Positions 18,019 to 26,691 of a DNA stretch of 64,000 nt are shown in pieces. Both the position numbers and the translations under genes were made by a program. Location of the stretch: NCBI RefSeq assembly GCF_004168585.1, contig NZ_PGVH01000029.1:77095-141094 (forward strand). The letters are read 5' to 3'. Each line of letters starts with the position of its first letter. The first letter of the stretch is position 1. Under the pieces are notes generated by a model. The model did not search any database. It saw only the letters and a list, made by a program, of their open reading frames with translations, and was not told where the DNA came from. This stretch comes from Shewanella sp. OPT22. GTDB taxonomy: Bacteria > Pseudomonadota > Gammaproteobacteria > Enterobacterales > Shewanellaceae.

Positions 18019-18900
18019 ATGACCATCAAATTAGTTTACCCTATCGCCTTCATCGCTTTCTGCTCAGCAAGTGCATTCGCAAAGCAACCTGCAGAGTTCT
18101 CAGTAACTGCGACAAACATATATAACGGCGCTTCAGAGTTTAAAAATGATAATACAGAGCTGAAACGAGATACTTGGATGTTATCTGCTGACTCGAATTT
18201 CCAATTAGCACAACGCTGGAAACTGGGTTTTTCATTTGGTTATGAAAATGAAAATTTTGACTGGGATATAGCTCTACCGACTTTACCTATTTCAACTGCA
18301 ATTGCACCTTGGGATAAAGTAAAAACAGTAAAAGCTTCGGTAACACTGAGTCATATTTTAGATAGAAACTGGATCTTATCAGCGACGCCTATCATCCAAT
18401 CTTCATATGTTGATGGTTTATCAATGTCTGATGCTCATAGTTATGGCATCGTTACTTCGGGCTTATATCGCTTTGAATCTGGCAATATGGTTGGAGTTGG
18501 TGTGGCTTACACTAACGATTTGAATCGAGTAAGGACGACCCCATATTTAGCCATCAACTGGAAAATCAATGACAATTGGAAACTAGGCAATCCATTTAAG
18601 AGTGATTTTAGTGGGCCAGCTGGTTTAGAGCTTAGTTACCAGCTAAACAGAGATGTTTCATTTGGCATTGGTGGCACTTTGAAACGTGACAGATTCCTCG
18701 TTAATGGTGAGGATATCAGTGCTGAGATTGAAGAAACTGTAACCTTTATTCGAGCAAGCTGGGATATTACGCCTCAGTTCATCGCATCTGTTTATGCAGG
18801 GTACAACTCAAATGGCACATTAGAATACAGCCATAATTTAGGTAAATTTGATCTTGAAGGACACTCTGCGGGTGCCCTTTCTTTAACTTATAAGTTCTAA
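18019..18900 (+). CDS. DUF6268 family outer-membrane beta-barrel protein
   Basis: 293 residues. A cleavable signal peptide (cut likely after SAFA, residue 21) is followed by alternating amphipathic strands throughout. A C-terminal phenylalanine (LTYKF) is the usual outer-membrane insertion signal. The pattern matches the DUF6268 family; the transported or bound molecule is unknown. Divergent from uvrB; a Fur-like site lies just before the start. A hairpin with a poor T run follows at 18909-18937. Confidence 0.75.
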   Translation: MTIKLVYPIAFIAFCSASAFAKQPAEFSVTATNIYNGASEFKNDNTELKRDTWMLSADSNFQLAQRWKLGFSFGYENENFDWDIALPTLPISTAIAPWDKVKTVKASVTLSHILDRNWILSATPIIQSSYVDGLSMSDAHSYGIVTSGLYRFESGNMVGVGVAYTNDLNRVRTTPYLAINWKINDNWKLGNPFKSDFSGPAGLELSYQLNRDVSFGIGGTLKRDRFLVNGEDISAEIEETVTFIRASWDITPQFIASVYAGYNSNGTLEYSHNLGKFDLEGHSAGALSLTYKF

Positions 18901-18908
18901 ATGTATTA

Positions 18909-18937
18909 AAAGGGGTTGAAAACGAATCAATCCCTTT
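18909..18937 (+). terminator. Hairpin after the DUF6268 gene
   Basis: AAAGGGGTTG pairs with CAATCCCTTT (one G-T pair), loop of 9 nt; the following bases (AACTTCTTCCC) are pyrimidine-rich but not a clean T run. Confidence 0.45.
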
Positions 18938-18996
18938 AACTTCTTCCCTTCTTCCAGTTAAAATACGCTCCCTTTATCACTGACAAGATTTTTAAC

Positions 18997-19932
18997 ATGG
19001 CAATACAATGGTATCCAGGGCATATGCACAAAGCCCGCAAGGAAATAGAAAAAGTCATGCCTCAGGTAGACCTCGTTATCGAGGTGTTAGACGCTCGCAT
19101 TCCTTATAGTAGTGAAAACCCTATGGTTGCTAGTCTTCGTGGTGATAAGCCGTGTATTAAATTGCTCAATAAAAGTGATCTGGCCGACCCTGAAGTAACA
19201 GCTCGTTGGATTGAATATCTTGAGCAAGAGCAAGGCGTAAAAGCCAGTGCAATTACAACACTCCAAGCGGCAATGGTTAAAAAAATTCCTGACTTATGCC
19301 GCAAGCTTGTCCCTCAACGTGATAAGGATGATAAAGACATCCGTACTATGATCATGGGCATTCCAAATGTAGGTAAATCAACGATCATTAATACGCTCGC
19401 TGGCCGTGTTATTGCTAAAACTGGTAATGAACCAGCAGTGACTAAGACTCAGCAACGTATCAACTTGCGCAACGGTATTGTACTCTCGGACACTCCTGGG
19501 ATTTTATGGCCAAAAGTCGATAACGAAAAAAGCAGTTATCGTTTAGCAGTGACAGGTGCCATTAAAGATACTGCGATGGATTACGCTGATGTTGCCTATT
19601 TTGCCGCTGAATATTTTTTAGAAGCGTATCCTGAATACATTTGTGAGCGTTACAAAATTGACTCAATGCCAAGAGAGCCTATTGAGTTACTTGAAGAAAT
19701 TGGCAAACGAAGAGGTGCACTCCGAGGTGGCGGTCGTATCGATTTACATAAAGCTTCTGAGTTACTTTTACATGAATTTCGCAGTGGTAAAATTGGGCAA
19801 CTTACCCTTGAAACGCCAGAGATGGCAGCAGTCGAAAAAGTGGAAGTAGCAAAAATGCTTGAGGAAAAAGAAGCAGAGCAACAACGTAAATTAGAAGAGC
19901 GAAAGAAAAAACACTCGGGTAAACGCCACTAA
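18997..19932 (+). CDS. ylqF: Ribosome biogenesis GTPase YlqF/RbgA
   Basis: 311 residues, circularly permuted GTPase. The G4 motif NKSD (58-61) precedes G1 GIPNVGKST (121-129) and G3 DTPG (165-168). Begins with MAIQWYPGHMHKARKEIEK, the family hallmark. In Gram-positive bacteria RbgA matures the large ribosomal subunit; the gammaproteobacterial version is assigned by similarity. The C-terminus is a charged helix ending in a basic tail (KHSGKRH). Confidence 0.93.
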   Translation: MAIQWYPGHMHKARKEIEKVMPQVDLVIEVLDARIPYSSENPMVASLRGDKPCIKLLNKSDLADPEVTARWIEYLEQEQGVKASAITTLQAAMVKKIPDLCRKLVPQRDKDDKDIRTMIMGIPNVGKSTIINTLAGRVIAKTGNEPAVTKTQQRINLRNGIVLSDTPGILWPKVDNEKSSYRLAVTGAIKDTAMDYADVAYFAAEYFLEAYPEYICERYKIDSMPREPIELLEEIGKRRGALRGGGRIDLHKASELLLHEFRSGKIGQLTLETPEMAAVEKVEVAKMLEEKEAEQQRKLEERKKKHSGKRH

Positions 19933-19945
19933 CAATAGAAAATAA

Positions 19946-19999
19946 AATTCCTTCTGCTATCTTTTATGATTAGGGACGCTACTAGTTGCAGAAGGAATT
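19946..19999 (+). promoter_or_regulatory. Inverted repeat covering the Shine-Dalgarno of the flippase gene
   Basis: AATTCCTTCTGC (19946-19957) is the perfect reverse complement of GCAGAAGGAATT (19988-19999). The second arm contains the AAGGAA ribosome binding site and ends directly before the ATG at 20000. With a 30-nt loop, the mRNA hairpin would hide the start signal. It could be a translational switch such as a thermometer or a protein or RNA target. Confidence 0.6.
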
Positions 20000-21304
20000 A
20001 TGAGTACAGCTTTATCCTCTTTAATATCGAGATATAAAAATTCTCTTGCAACAATGTCCATCTTCATCCTAGGTGGCTTCACAAGTATTTGTTTTAACAT
20101 CTACTTATCAAGAACTGTTGGTCCATCAAGTTACGGTAATTTTAAAGTAGCAGAAGCATTTTTCTATTTTGGAGGTATCATTGCCATTATGGGAGGGGCA
20201 TCAGCGGCGCCTAAATTTTTACTTTCTCAAGTTAAAAATATTCAAACCAATGGTTCTTGGCATTACGTTAGATTTTATTCCTATCTATCGTTAGCGGTAA
20301 CATTAGCTTTGGGCATTCTTGTCTTTATTGGGCATGAATATCATATCTCGACTTTTGATGGTGCAAACTATCATCCAATGCTCATTGCTGTAATTATTAT
20401 TCCTATTTGTGCAATATCCAATCTACTTTCGAGTGTTCTACAGTCCGCAGAAAAGCTTGAATTTGCTTTTGTACCTTGGGCATTTGGTTATGCGGCTTTA
20501 AGTTTATTACTCTGTTATATCTACAATACTTATTTTGGTGCACTTAATGAGCTTTCAGCAATTCGCTTGAGCATCCTAGTGGCATGCTGTTTAACCGTAT
20601 TCAGTATTTTTTATATCAGTAGATTTAAATTGATGCCAATAAAAAAAGCCTCTTCATATTTGAAACCTAAAACCTGGTTGGCCATCTCAGTTCCTATGAT
20701 GATTGCGACAAGCCTTCAATATTTAATGCAAAAGTTAGATATTTTCATGATTGAATATCTGGCTGATGAAATAGCTGTTGGGCACTATGCAGCAGCACAA
20801 AGTATCGATAATGTTTTTTATAATATTCAACTCGCACTGATTGCAATCTTTTCTCCAAAAATTGCAAAAAGCCTCTCCGAGCCAAAAGAACAACAAATTA
20901 AACTCATAACAGTAGCTTTTAAACTCTGTTTGTTATGCTGTACTCCATTCGCTTTTCTTGTCGTTTATTTTGGTCATGATCTATTAATGACTTATCAACA
21001 CGACACTCAGCTCGCTTATAACAGCCTAATCATATTACTATTTGGTTATATACTAACAGCTCTTCTTTCTGCTGGCGTTGTGTGGCTTCAATACAATGGT
21101 AAAGCGAAAGTAATAATGTATTTACTCATCGCATCAACTGTCATTAACGCTGTTTTAAATTGGCTTCTAATCCCAATTATAAATATTGAAGGTGCTGCAA
21201 TAGCAACGTGTATTGCTATGGCAGTATGTATTTTGGGGTTCTGTTTCTTTATTCAAAAAGAGCTAAACTACTTCAACCTCAAACGAGCTTCGGTGTTTAA
21301 TTAA
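20000..21304 (+). CDS. Oligosaccharide flippase (Wzx-like, MOP superfamily)
   Basis: 434 residues with about 12 hydrophobic helices. The N-terminal region with FNIYLSRTVGPSSYGNF is typical of polysaccharide flippases of the MATE/MurJ/Wzx superfamily. It should move a lipid-linked glycan across the inner membrane; the substrate cannot be told. No glycosyltransferase genes are nearby, so it is not part of a visible O-antigen cluster. Its ribosome binding site is within a perfect 12-bp inverted repeat. The stop overlaps the convergent methyltransferase stop. Confidence 0.8.
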   Translation: MSTALSSLISRYKNSLATMSIFILGGFTSICFNIYLSRTVGPSSYGNFKVAEAFFYFGGIIAIMGGASAAPKFLLSQVKNIQTNGSWHYVRFYSYLSLAVTLALGILVFIGHEYHISTFDGANYHPMLIAVIIIPICAISNLLSSVLQSAEKLEFAFVPWAFGYAALSLLLCYIYNTYFGALNELSAIRLSILVACCLTVFSIFYISRFKLMPIKKASSYLKPKTWLAISVPMMIATSLQYLMQKLDIFMIEYLADEIAVGHYAAAQSIDNVFYNIQLALIAIFSPKIAKSLSEPKEQQIKLITVAFKLCLLCCTPFAFLVVYFGHDLLMTYQHDTQLAYNSLIILLFGYILTALLSAGVVWLQYNGKAKVIMYLLIASTVINAVLNWLLIPIINIEGAAIATCIAMAVCILGFCFFIQKELNYFNLKRASVFN

Positions 21305-22110
21305 TGTTTCCTTGCGATAGTCTCAACGAAAGGCATCCCCCACATTGCATAAGGGATATCAGGTAGCTTGAAGCATAGTTTTTCTAACTCATTAATCTCG
21401 TTAGCTGTTATCCAGCCATTTTTTATGCTTTGTTTACCTAGCTCACCATAAAGTAATGCACTACACATATTAATAAAATGCTCTCTGCTTTCCTCGCCTA
21501 CAGGAGACCTTTCCCAAAACAGTGACTGATTTAAGTGATCGAACCCTGCAGTGTGTAACTTCTCTCCCATAAACAAGCCAACATCTGGAGCTCCGCCTGA
21601 TACAGTGACTCCTATGTGAATAGCACGTCTTGCTTTTTCCAAAATATCAGACACAGGAGTCATGACAATGTAACTATTCATGACTTCACGCGAAGCAAAA
21701 ATACCATTCGGTTTTAATACTCTCATTATTTCTGATAACGCTTTTTCATGATCAGAAATATGAACGAAGACCGTTTGACAGAATATCAAATCAAAACTGT
21801 TATCTTCGAAGGGTAGTTCATGAATACTGCCCTGCTCAAAACTTAAGTTCTCTCTGTTCGGGTGTTGAGTGTATGACCTTGCTACTTCAAGTTGCGACTC
21901 ATTAAAGTCAACTCCAATAACGGTGGCGCTCGGGTTAGCATCAGCAAAACCAACGGTCACAGAGCCAGGCCAGCAACCAATATCAAGAATAGAGGTGGAT
22001 TGTTTTACCAACTCTTTAATAAAGCCGCAGCATTTATCAAAGGTACGATTTCGTATCAGGTACTGATTGAACTTCTGACTATCTCTAAACGCATAGCTTT
22101 TATTAGACAT
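21301..22110 (-). CDS. Class I SAM-dependent methyltransferase
   Basis: 269 residues from the ATG at 22110, preceded by GGTGGAAA. An in-frame ATG at 22125 has no such signal. Motif I reads ILDIGCWPGSVT (a variant of DxGxGxG), motif II VIGVDFNES, and post-I NSFDLIFCQTVFVHI. These are the Methyltransf_11 fold, similar to UbiE-like enzymes. The C-terminal 110 residues have no recognised domain. Substrate unknown. Convergent with the flippase gene, the stops overlapping by a few bases. Confidence 0.8.
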   Translation of the reverse strand: MSNKSYAFRDSQKFNQYLIRNRTFDKCCGFIKELVKQSTSILDIGCWPGSVTVGFADANPSATVIGVDFNESQLEVARSYTQHPNRENLSFEQGSIHELPFEDNSFDLIFCQTVFVHISDHEKALSEIMRVLKPNGIFASREVMNSYIVMTPVSDILEKARRAIHIGVTVSGGAPDVGLFMGEKLHTAGFDHLNQSLFWERSPVGEESREHFINMCSALLYGELGKQSIKNGWITANEINELEKLCFKLPDIPYAMWGMPFVETIARKH

Positions 22111-22189
22111 GAGCTTTCCACCCATTTAATTGTGACGGAATGTCATTCTATGCAAACTTGACTTAATAACTGTTGAACCAAATAGGAAC

Positions 22190-22221
22190 AAAAAAGCCAA
22201 GAATCATTTCTTGGCTTTTCT
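22190..22221 (-). terminator. Terminator downstream of yeaC
   Basis: AAAAGCCAAGAA and TTTCTTGGCTTTT form a near-perfect stem with a short loop; on the minus strand it ends in six T. It closes the M14-zinc ribbon-yeaC operon. Confidence 0.85.
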
Positions 22222-22239
22222 AATTAACAAAGAGAAATT

Positions 22240-22521
22240 TTATAGGTCTTCTTGTTTGAACTCAGCAATTGTTTCACCTTTAAACTGCTTTTTAAGTTCG
22301 GATTTCGACAACTCATTTATTTCGCCACCAGCACCGATAGTAAAGTGATCAGTTTGGCTTAAATGCCTTGCTTGATACAACATAACAACCTGAAGAGTAT
22401 GTTCTTTTTGCGCACCAGTTAACGCTGTGCCGTCAGCCCATTTACCAAGCTCTGCTGCCGACTTCATTTTTTGATATACCTCTTCAGGCATATTATCAAT
22501 CAACTTATCTAAATCCATCAA
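22240..22521 (-). CDS. yeaC: YeaC/DUF1315 family protein
   Basis: 93 residues. Family features: an N-terminal VYQKMKSAAELGKWADGTAL segment and VVMLYQARH near the middle, as in E. coli YeaC (DUF1315). Small, soluble, role unknown. A second in-frame ATG is the next codon. It overlaps the upstream zinc-ribbon gene by 4 bp and is followed by a strong terminator. Confidence 0.85.
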   Translation of the reverse strand: MMDLDKLIDNMPEEVYQKMKSAAELGKWADGTALTGAQKEHTLQVVMLYQARHLSQTDHFTIGAGGEINELSKSELKKQFKGETIAEFKQEDL

Positions 22522-22835
22522 ACGCTCTTCCGTTTATTCAAAATGATCCGAACTCTAGTTATAAGATAGCCAATAAAACCGAAAACGAAACACGCACTGC
22601 CTACGTACATTCGGTTACCTTCAGCAGGCTCTCCGCCCCAAAACCAAATAACTACGCCAGCAATAAACAGTGTCATGGCGATAAAACTGTGTAACTGTAA
22701 TTGGCTCGCAAGCTTGATTTTTCTTATATTTCGTTGTGCTTCTGTATCACCAGAGGTCGACGCATTACAAGATGGACAACTCTTAGCAACACTAGACATA
22801 CGTTTACCGCAGCTCGGGCACTCCACTAACGCCAT
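22518..22835 (-). CDS. Zinc-ribbon membrane protein
   Basis: 105 residues. Starts MALVECPSCGKRM with two CxxC knuckles (CPSC at about 6-9 and 20-23) forming a zinc ribbon, followed by two membrane helices (about 49-66 and 77-96) and a basic tail. Function unknown; small proteins of this layout are common in gammaproteobacteria. It sits 3 bp after the M14 peptidase gene and overlaps yeaC, so the three are very likely one transcript. Confidence 0.75.
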   Translation of the reverse strand: MALVECPSCGKRMSSVAKSCPSCNASTSGDTEAQRNIRKIKLASQLQLHSFIAMTLFIAGVVIWFWGGEPAEGNRMYVGSACFVFGFIGYLITRVRIILNKRKSV

Positions 22836-22838
22836 AAT

Positions 22839-23966
22839 TTACCTCAGCTTATCAACGACTGCTAACATGGCAGTCAATGAAGCTTCACCCAAATATATGC
22901 TTCGCTCTGGTGACCAACCAACAAACGGATCAGGCAAGTCATCATTATCTTTGAACGGCATTTCTAAAGTATTAGCTAAACACTCAAATGTATTGGCAAC
23001 CCAATTAGACGCAACCGTTAGATTCGCTTTTCCAGGCTCATCTTTGTCATACCCAAATTCTGTTTGGAAGTCAGGACTGGCCATGAGTAATGCTGAAACA
23101 AAATCGTTTTGCAGCTCAGTAAGACGTTCACTGTAGTTAGGAATGCCTTCTGCGCCGGCTACGAACACATACGGCAAACCTTCATCACCGTGCACGTCAT
23201 AGAATAAATCCACACCCGTTTCTTTCATTTTATTGGTTACATAATAAACTTCAGGGCTTTTTTCTAGTGATGGTGACTGCCATTCGCGGTTTAAGTTTAT
23301 ACCCGCAGCATTAGTTCTTAAATGACCACGAACACTGCCATCTGGGTTCATATTTGGCACAATGTAAAAGTTCGCTTTATCTAAAAGTGATTTCGCCACT
23401 GGACAATCTTGATCAAGTAAGCGCAGAAGAAGTCCTTCAACACACCACTCAGCCATAGTTTCACCGGGATGCTGGCGGGCAGTGATCCAAATGTTCTTTT
23501 TAGACGCATCACCATCACCAACTTTTACTAAAGTCATATCACGGCCATCTAAAGTAAGACCTAGATGCTCAAGTGAAACCTCAGAATGTAATTGAACTGA
23601 GCTAACTAAATCTAAATGACGCTCATAGCTATACGGCGCAAAGTAAGCGATTTGAATAGCTTCACATTGAAGCTCAACTTGAATTTTAAGTTGTCCATCA
23701 ACATATTCAGTGGGGATACGAAACCAGCTTTGACGATCATAAGTCGCTACAGCGTGATAACCTTCCCAACCTTTTGTGTAGGAAGAAGAACCCGCATTAA
23801 TAATATTAAAGGTGTACTCACTACCAACCTCACCTTCAAATCGAAAGTTAAACCACTGGAAGAACTCGCCACCTTCATCAGGGCGAATAGCAAGTTGAAT
23901 GTTATTTCGATCTTCAAGGTTAACAACTTGAATGTTACCGCCATCAAAATTATCACTAATGCGCAT
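22839..23966 (-). CDS. M14 zinc carboxypeptidase of the cytosolic (CCP-like) type
   Basis: 375 residues, no signal peptide. An N-terminal beta domain (about 1-125) precedes the metallopeptidase domain. Zinc ligands are HPGE (His166, Glu169) and His259 in DVHGDEG. Substrate contacts NMNPDG and NLNREW are present, with the probable catalytic glutamate in LEMPFKD (about 344). This arrangement matches the M14 cytosolic carboxypeptidase subfamily, whose eukaryotic members trim polyglutamate tails. The bacterial substrate is unknown. First gene of an apparent operon with the zinc-ribbon gene and yeaC. Confidence 0.88.
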   Translation of the reverse strand: MRISDNFDGGNIQVVNLEDRNNIQLAIRPDEGGEFFQWFNFRFEGEVGSEYTFNIINAGSSSYTKGWEGYHAVATYDRQSWFRIPTEYVDGQLKIQVELQCEAIQIAYFAPYSYERHLDLVSSVQLHSEVSLEHLGLTLDGRDMTLVKVGDGDASKKNIWITARQHPGETMAEWCVEGLLLRLLDQDCPVAKSLLDKANFYIVPNMNPDGSVRGHLRTNAAGINLNREWQSPSLEKSPEVYYVTNKMKETGVDLFYDVHGDEGLPYVFVAGAEGIPNYSERLTELQNDFVSALLMASPDFQTEFGYDKDEPGKANLTVASNWVANTFECLANTLEMPFKDNDDLPDPFVGWSPERSIYLGEASLTAMLAVVDKLR

Positions 23967-24195
23967 ATTTATTTCACTTTTTAGTTTTGTAATTGCGGAA
24001 CATTGTACAATATGCCTATTGTGTTGCCCAGCAACCTATTTTCATTCAGCGCTTAAATCTCAGGTGTGAGTGATAAGGAAAATCTTCATCTATATTGATG
24101 TAAGGATTCTCATATTGAGCGATTAGAGTATCAACAAAAAGTATTTCATTCGGTTTACTCTGAGGACTCACCATTTGATGTTAGGTTGAAATAAG

Positions 24196-26328
24196 TTAGC
24201 CAGAAACCATTCCAACTCGGTGTGTTAGCGCTCTTGTTATTGGTTGATTTAGGTCATCAGGTAATTCAATACCTTCAAAAGATTTAATCCTATCTTTTAA
24301 TTCTTCAGGAAGCTGAGATAAAAGTTCATTCATTGTTAAAAGTAAATGTTTTGTTTCTGCAAGACTCATTCGCAACCCTTTTTTCTCTACGTCTAGTGCT
24401 TCTTTTTGAACCCTATGAGCTTTCCTTATCCTCATTTTTTGTTCCCTATGAAACTCATTTGCAATTTGCATTCTGTAGATCTGCTCTTCAGCAAGTTTCT
24501 TTTTAAGTTCTTGTACATCCTTATCCAGTTCAGCTGCTTCAACATTTTCTTCTGCGTCTTCTCGAAGTTTTTCAGCAATATTTTCACTAATTGGCTCAAG
24601 GTACTTTTCTGCCTCTTCTAATTTTTTAGAGAACTCTTCGTCTTTCTCTGGCCATTTTCCTCCAAGAGTTGTTACAAGCTTTATTCCTCCAGCGACTTTC
24701 TTAGCAATTGATATAGCTTTATCTTCATTTACTTTAAACTGATAATGCAATAAACAGAAGATAACGTTTGCCATCCCATTATCTTTTATTGGCAGCGGGT
24801 TCTTACCACTTTTTACACGCTTATAATCATAAACAGCTACGCCCGCATCAAAGACAGAATTAACAGCACTGCCAACAGCAAAAACAAGTAAAGGAACAGC
24901 CAATGGTCCTGTTAATACCGTTGCCGCAACAGCTCCTCCAACTCCTATTATTGAAAATACTGACTTTAAGACTTTTTCAACAGCATTATGTTTTTTTAAG
25001 TTGAGTTTGGCTTCTCTTAAATTCTTTTTCGCTTTTTTTATTGCACTTAGAGCTTCATCTAATTCATTTTTAGCTTCAAGAGAGTAATCAATCTCAGATG
25101 GTAAAGGTACTTGTGAAGCACAAAAAATATGACTGCTATTACTCGTTTTCACTCTTTCTTCATTTGACATTAGGACAACACTTGAAGATGTTGTTGCTTT
25201 CAGTAACTCGCTTAACTCAGCTTTTGCGCTATTGTCCTTGTTACCAACCGCCACTTTTCTTATTGCTTCACTTAACGTTGCGAGTTCAGTTCTTTCTTGA
25301 CTTAACTGCTCTTTCAAGGTTTTGATCTGTCGAAAATCTGCAACTCTTTTCTGTCTTAATTTATTTTGAATTTCTTCTTCTGTAGCATCTTGACGGGTGT
25401 CATACTCAGAAATGTCTTGAGAATCCTCATTCAAACCCTCTTTATATACATCTTTTAACTCTGATTCTTCTTCTAGTTTTCTAAGTTTTTCTTTCGTCAT
25501 GTTGATTGATTCAGCATACTTATCAAGCTTTTTGCCAGCTACATCCAATAACTTCTTACTATTATCAAGGATTGTTTTTGGTTTAATCTTAGATTTCGGA
25601 GTCACTGAGTCAGCCCAAAGTAAACCAAGTGTTAACCCTGTTTTTATACCGACAGAAGTCCAACCTGCACATTTTTCAGATGTCGCTTCAGAAACTTTAA
25701 AAGCTCGAAATAATGCATAAGCAATATTTGCAACGGCGTCACTTTCCATCGGTAAGCCTTCTTTGCCCTTGGCTTTTAAGCCCCAATCTACCGCTGCAAA
25801 AATGGTATCTGAAACACATGAAACAGCTGCAATACCAAAGATCGCTGCTGCTGCTATAGATACCCCTCCGGTTGGAACAGCCAAACCAATCGCTAAAGCT
25901 AACGCACCAATTGCAATAAAGGATTTTGCCAACTTGGTAAAAAATGTTTTTTTAGCCATTTTTATAACAGCCTGATCTAACGCTTCCTTGGCTTCCTCAG
26001 CTTCAGTAATAGCCTGATTTCTTTCACTTTCAGTATCTTCTACAAGCTTATCTCTTACGTCAGGGAGTTCTACTTGCAAGCGTTCAAACTGACCTAGCTT
26101 TGCAGGTATCAGCGAAGGTGTGACCTGGGTTATTTCACTTTCTGACTCTGGCGCATCTATTATTATTGAAGGTATATTCTCGTTGTATACGAGTTTTGTG
26201 AGTTCAAAGTCATCATGAACTGGCTTTTCAGTCTCTGGTTCTGTCTTGTTGCCACATAGCGCACCTTGATCGGAGAAATCATCATACTCTGTGGCAAATG
26301 CAGGAATAAAAGCTCTTGATGGAATCAT
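24196..26328 (-). CDS. Unrecognised protein with a duplicated hydrophobic-hairpin module
   Basis: 710 residues from the ATG at 26328, chosen because GGAGG lies 5 bp before it; an in-frame ATG at 26343 has none. No signal peptide. Numbered from 26343, a module at about 112-240 has a charged helix, a Gly/Ala-rich hydrophobic pair of helices, then GLPMESDAVANIAYALF. It recurs at about 425-563 with PLPIKDNGMANVIFCLL in the matching place. Both copies are followed by Lys/Glu-rich coiled coils. The layout recalls translocator or pore-forming proteins, but I recognise no family. Divergent from the small gene at 26692. Confidence 0.75.
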   Translation of the reverse strand: MIPSRAFIPAFATEYDDFSDQGALCGNKTEPETEKPVHDDFELTKLVYNENIPSIIIDAPESESEITQVTPSLIPAKLGQFERLQVELPDVRDKLVEDTESERNQAITEAEEAKEALDQAVIKMAKKTFFTKLAKSFIAIGALALAIGLAVPTGGVSIAAAAIFGIAAVSCVSDTIFAAVDWGLKAKGKEGLPMESDAVANIAYALFRAFKVSEATSEKCAGWTSVGIKTGLTLGLLWADSVTPKSKIKPKTILDNSKKLLDVAGKKLDKYAESINMTKEKLRKLEEESELKDVYKEGLNEDSQDISEYDTRQDATEEEIQNKLRQKRVADFRQIKTLKEQLSQERTELATLSEAIRKVAVGNKDNSAKAELSELLKATTSSSVVLMSNEERVKTSNSSHIFCASQVPLPSEIDYSLEAKNELDEALSAIKKAKKNLREAKLNLKKHNAVEKVLKSVFSIIGVGGAVAATVLTGPLAVPLLVFAVGSAVNSVFDAGVAVYDYKRVKSGKNPLPIKDNGMANVIFCLLHYQFKVNEDKAISIAKKVAGGIKLVTTLGGKWPEKDEEFSKKLEEAEKYLEPISENIAEKLREDAEENVEAAELDKDVQELKKKLAEEQIYRMQIANEFHREQKMRIRKAHRVQKEALDVEKKGLRMSLAETKHLLLTMNELLSQLPEELKDRIKSFEGIELPDDLNQPITRALTHRVGMVSG

Positions 26329-26403
26329 CTTTTCCTCCCACATTTAATCAGTTAAACAAGATATAATTTACTCTATTGCATTCGTTTAATCTATGTAGAG
26401 GGA

Positions 26404-26638
26404 TTGATCACAGTTTCATTTGTTATAAAGATTTATGAATAATAATTAATAACAGCATGATTTTTAAACAGTAAAGACTCTTAATTCACAAAAATCCCAT
26501 TCAGCGTGATCTTATTCTCTTGAATAGAAGATTTTAGGACTTTGATCACGTTTCAGAATGTAACACATACAACTGGTTATACCACTCGGCATTCATTCTA
26601 TCAATTATTCAATATCTTTCTTTTTATGAATTGATCAC
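26404..26638. promoter_or_regulatory. Three TTGATCAC motifs in a divergent intergenic region
   Basis: The 363-bp gap between the divergent genes at 26328 and 26692 holds TTGATCAC at 26404-26411, 26542-26549 and 26631-26638. The first two are followed by (A)GTTTCA and the third by ACTGAAA. They could be binding sites of a regulator shared by both genes. No other clear features in this gap. Confidence 0.35.
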
Positions 26639-26691
26639 ACTGAAAGTAGCCATTTAATCATAAAATAATGCATTAATTTAGGTAATTGAAA

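Noticed and set aside
24046-24171. Short minus-strand frame from a GTG, about 41 codons
   Set aside because: No ribosome binding site, no recognised motif and shorter than what can be supported; possibly a gene remnant.
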